A DNA stretch of 64,000 bases, taken from Alitta virens. Lineage: Eukaryota; Annelida; Polychaeta; Phyllodocida; Nereididae. The DNA is taken from positions 51,430,329 through 51,494,328 of the forward strand of contig OW028573.1 of the NCBI GenBank assembly GCA_932294295.1, given 5' to 3'. The notes under the pieces were generated by a model. The model was not told the origin of the DNA and ran no database searches. It saw only the letters and a list, made by a program, of their open reading frames with translations. Numbering within the stretch: position 1 is the first letter of the stretch; the number at the start of each line of letters is the position of its first letter. Of this stretch, positions 63,941 to 64,000 are shown one piece after another. Both the position numbers and the translations under genes were made by a program.

Positions 63941-64000
63941 GTCAACTACGAAAGAACTCTGGTTGCCATGGGTGACAATGCTGGATACATCAGCCTCTCC
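63941..64000 (+). pseudogene. Partial copy of an EML coding exon, cut by the window edge
   Basis: These 60 bases match 43563-43622 in EML exon 14 with five mismatches (about 92 percent). They translate in the same frame to a close variant, sharing RTLVAMGDNAGYISL. The base pattern (GTGTTGATGT) also recurs just upstream, separated from the match by about 21 unrelated bases. It lies 36 bases after the 3' tail of a LINE. It may be a fragment of a duplicated EML gene continuing to the right, or a pseudogene; the window ends before this can be judged. Confidence 0.75.

Overview
The window is animal nuclear DNA. Its genes have many short exons with GT-AG junctions whose reading phases match. Introns are AT-rich, and the non-coding DNA carries DIRS-type and LINE retrotransposons, tRNA-derived SINEs and terminal-inverted-repeat elements without coding capacity. 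The gene families are metazoan: an M1 aminopeptidase, an SLC5A8-like transporter, an EML microtubule protein and an animal-type multidomain acetyl-CoA carboxylase. Together with the moderate intron sizes this suggests an invertebrate, probably marine, but the phylum cannot be fixed from the window.

Layout, left to right: (1) 1475-13068, plus strand: the last 17 coding exons of an M1 zinc aminopeptidase whose N-terminal exons lie left of the window. (2) 15216-23493, minus strand: a complete 14-exon sodium/solute symporter, 645 residues. (3) 23494-31736: a gene desert of about 8 kb holding LINE debris. (4) 31737-37407, plus: a 9-exon gene for an EF-hand protein resembling C1orf87/CREF. (5) 38612-43964, plus: 15 coding exons of an EML protein (HELP motif and WD40 repeats). 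No start exon is visible, and its first exon is in splice phase with the penultimate exon of gene 4. (6) 44313-48445: a decayed DIRS-type retrotransposon with inverted terminal repeats, tyrosine-recombinase remnants and a deleted reverse-transcriptase core. (7) 49213-61394, minus: a complete 32-exon acetyl-CoA carboxylase, 2326 residues, with biotin lysine near residue 793. (8) 62690-63905: a 5'-truncated LINE, followed to the window edge by a 60-base copy of an EML coding segment.

The five genes are not an operon or an evident pathway. The aminopeptidase and symporter are membrane proteins of the kind found on absorptive epithelia. The EF-hand protein and EML suggest a calcium/microtubule or ciliary theme. 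ACC is the committed step of fatty-acid synthesis. No defence system, CRISPR array or biosynthetic cluster is present. The most unusual signals are the possible EF-hand/EML composite gene, an old repeat split by two abutting TIR elements with an unsplit copy 28 kb away, the internal inverted repeats of the DIRS element, and the EML fragment beside the 3' end of a LINE.

Exon boundaries were derived by hand from splice consensus, phase and family similarity. Single-base errors are possible, and no alignment or expression data were used.
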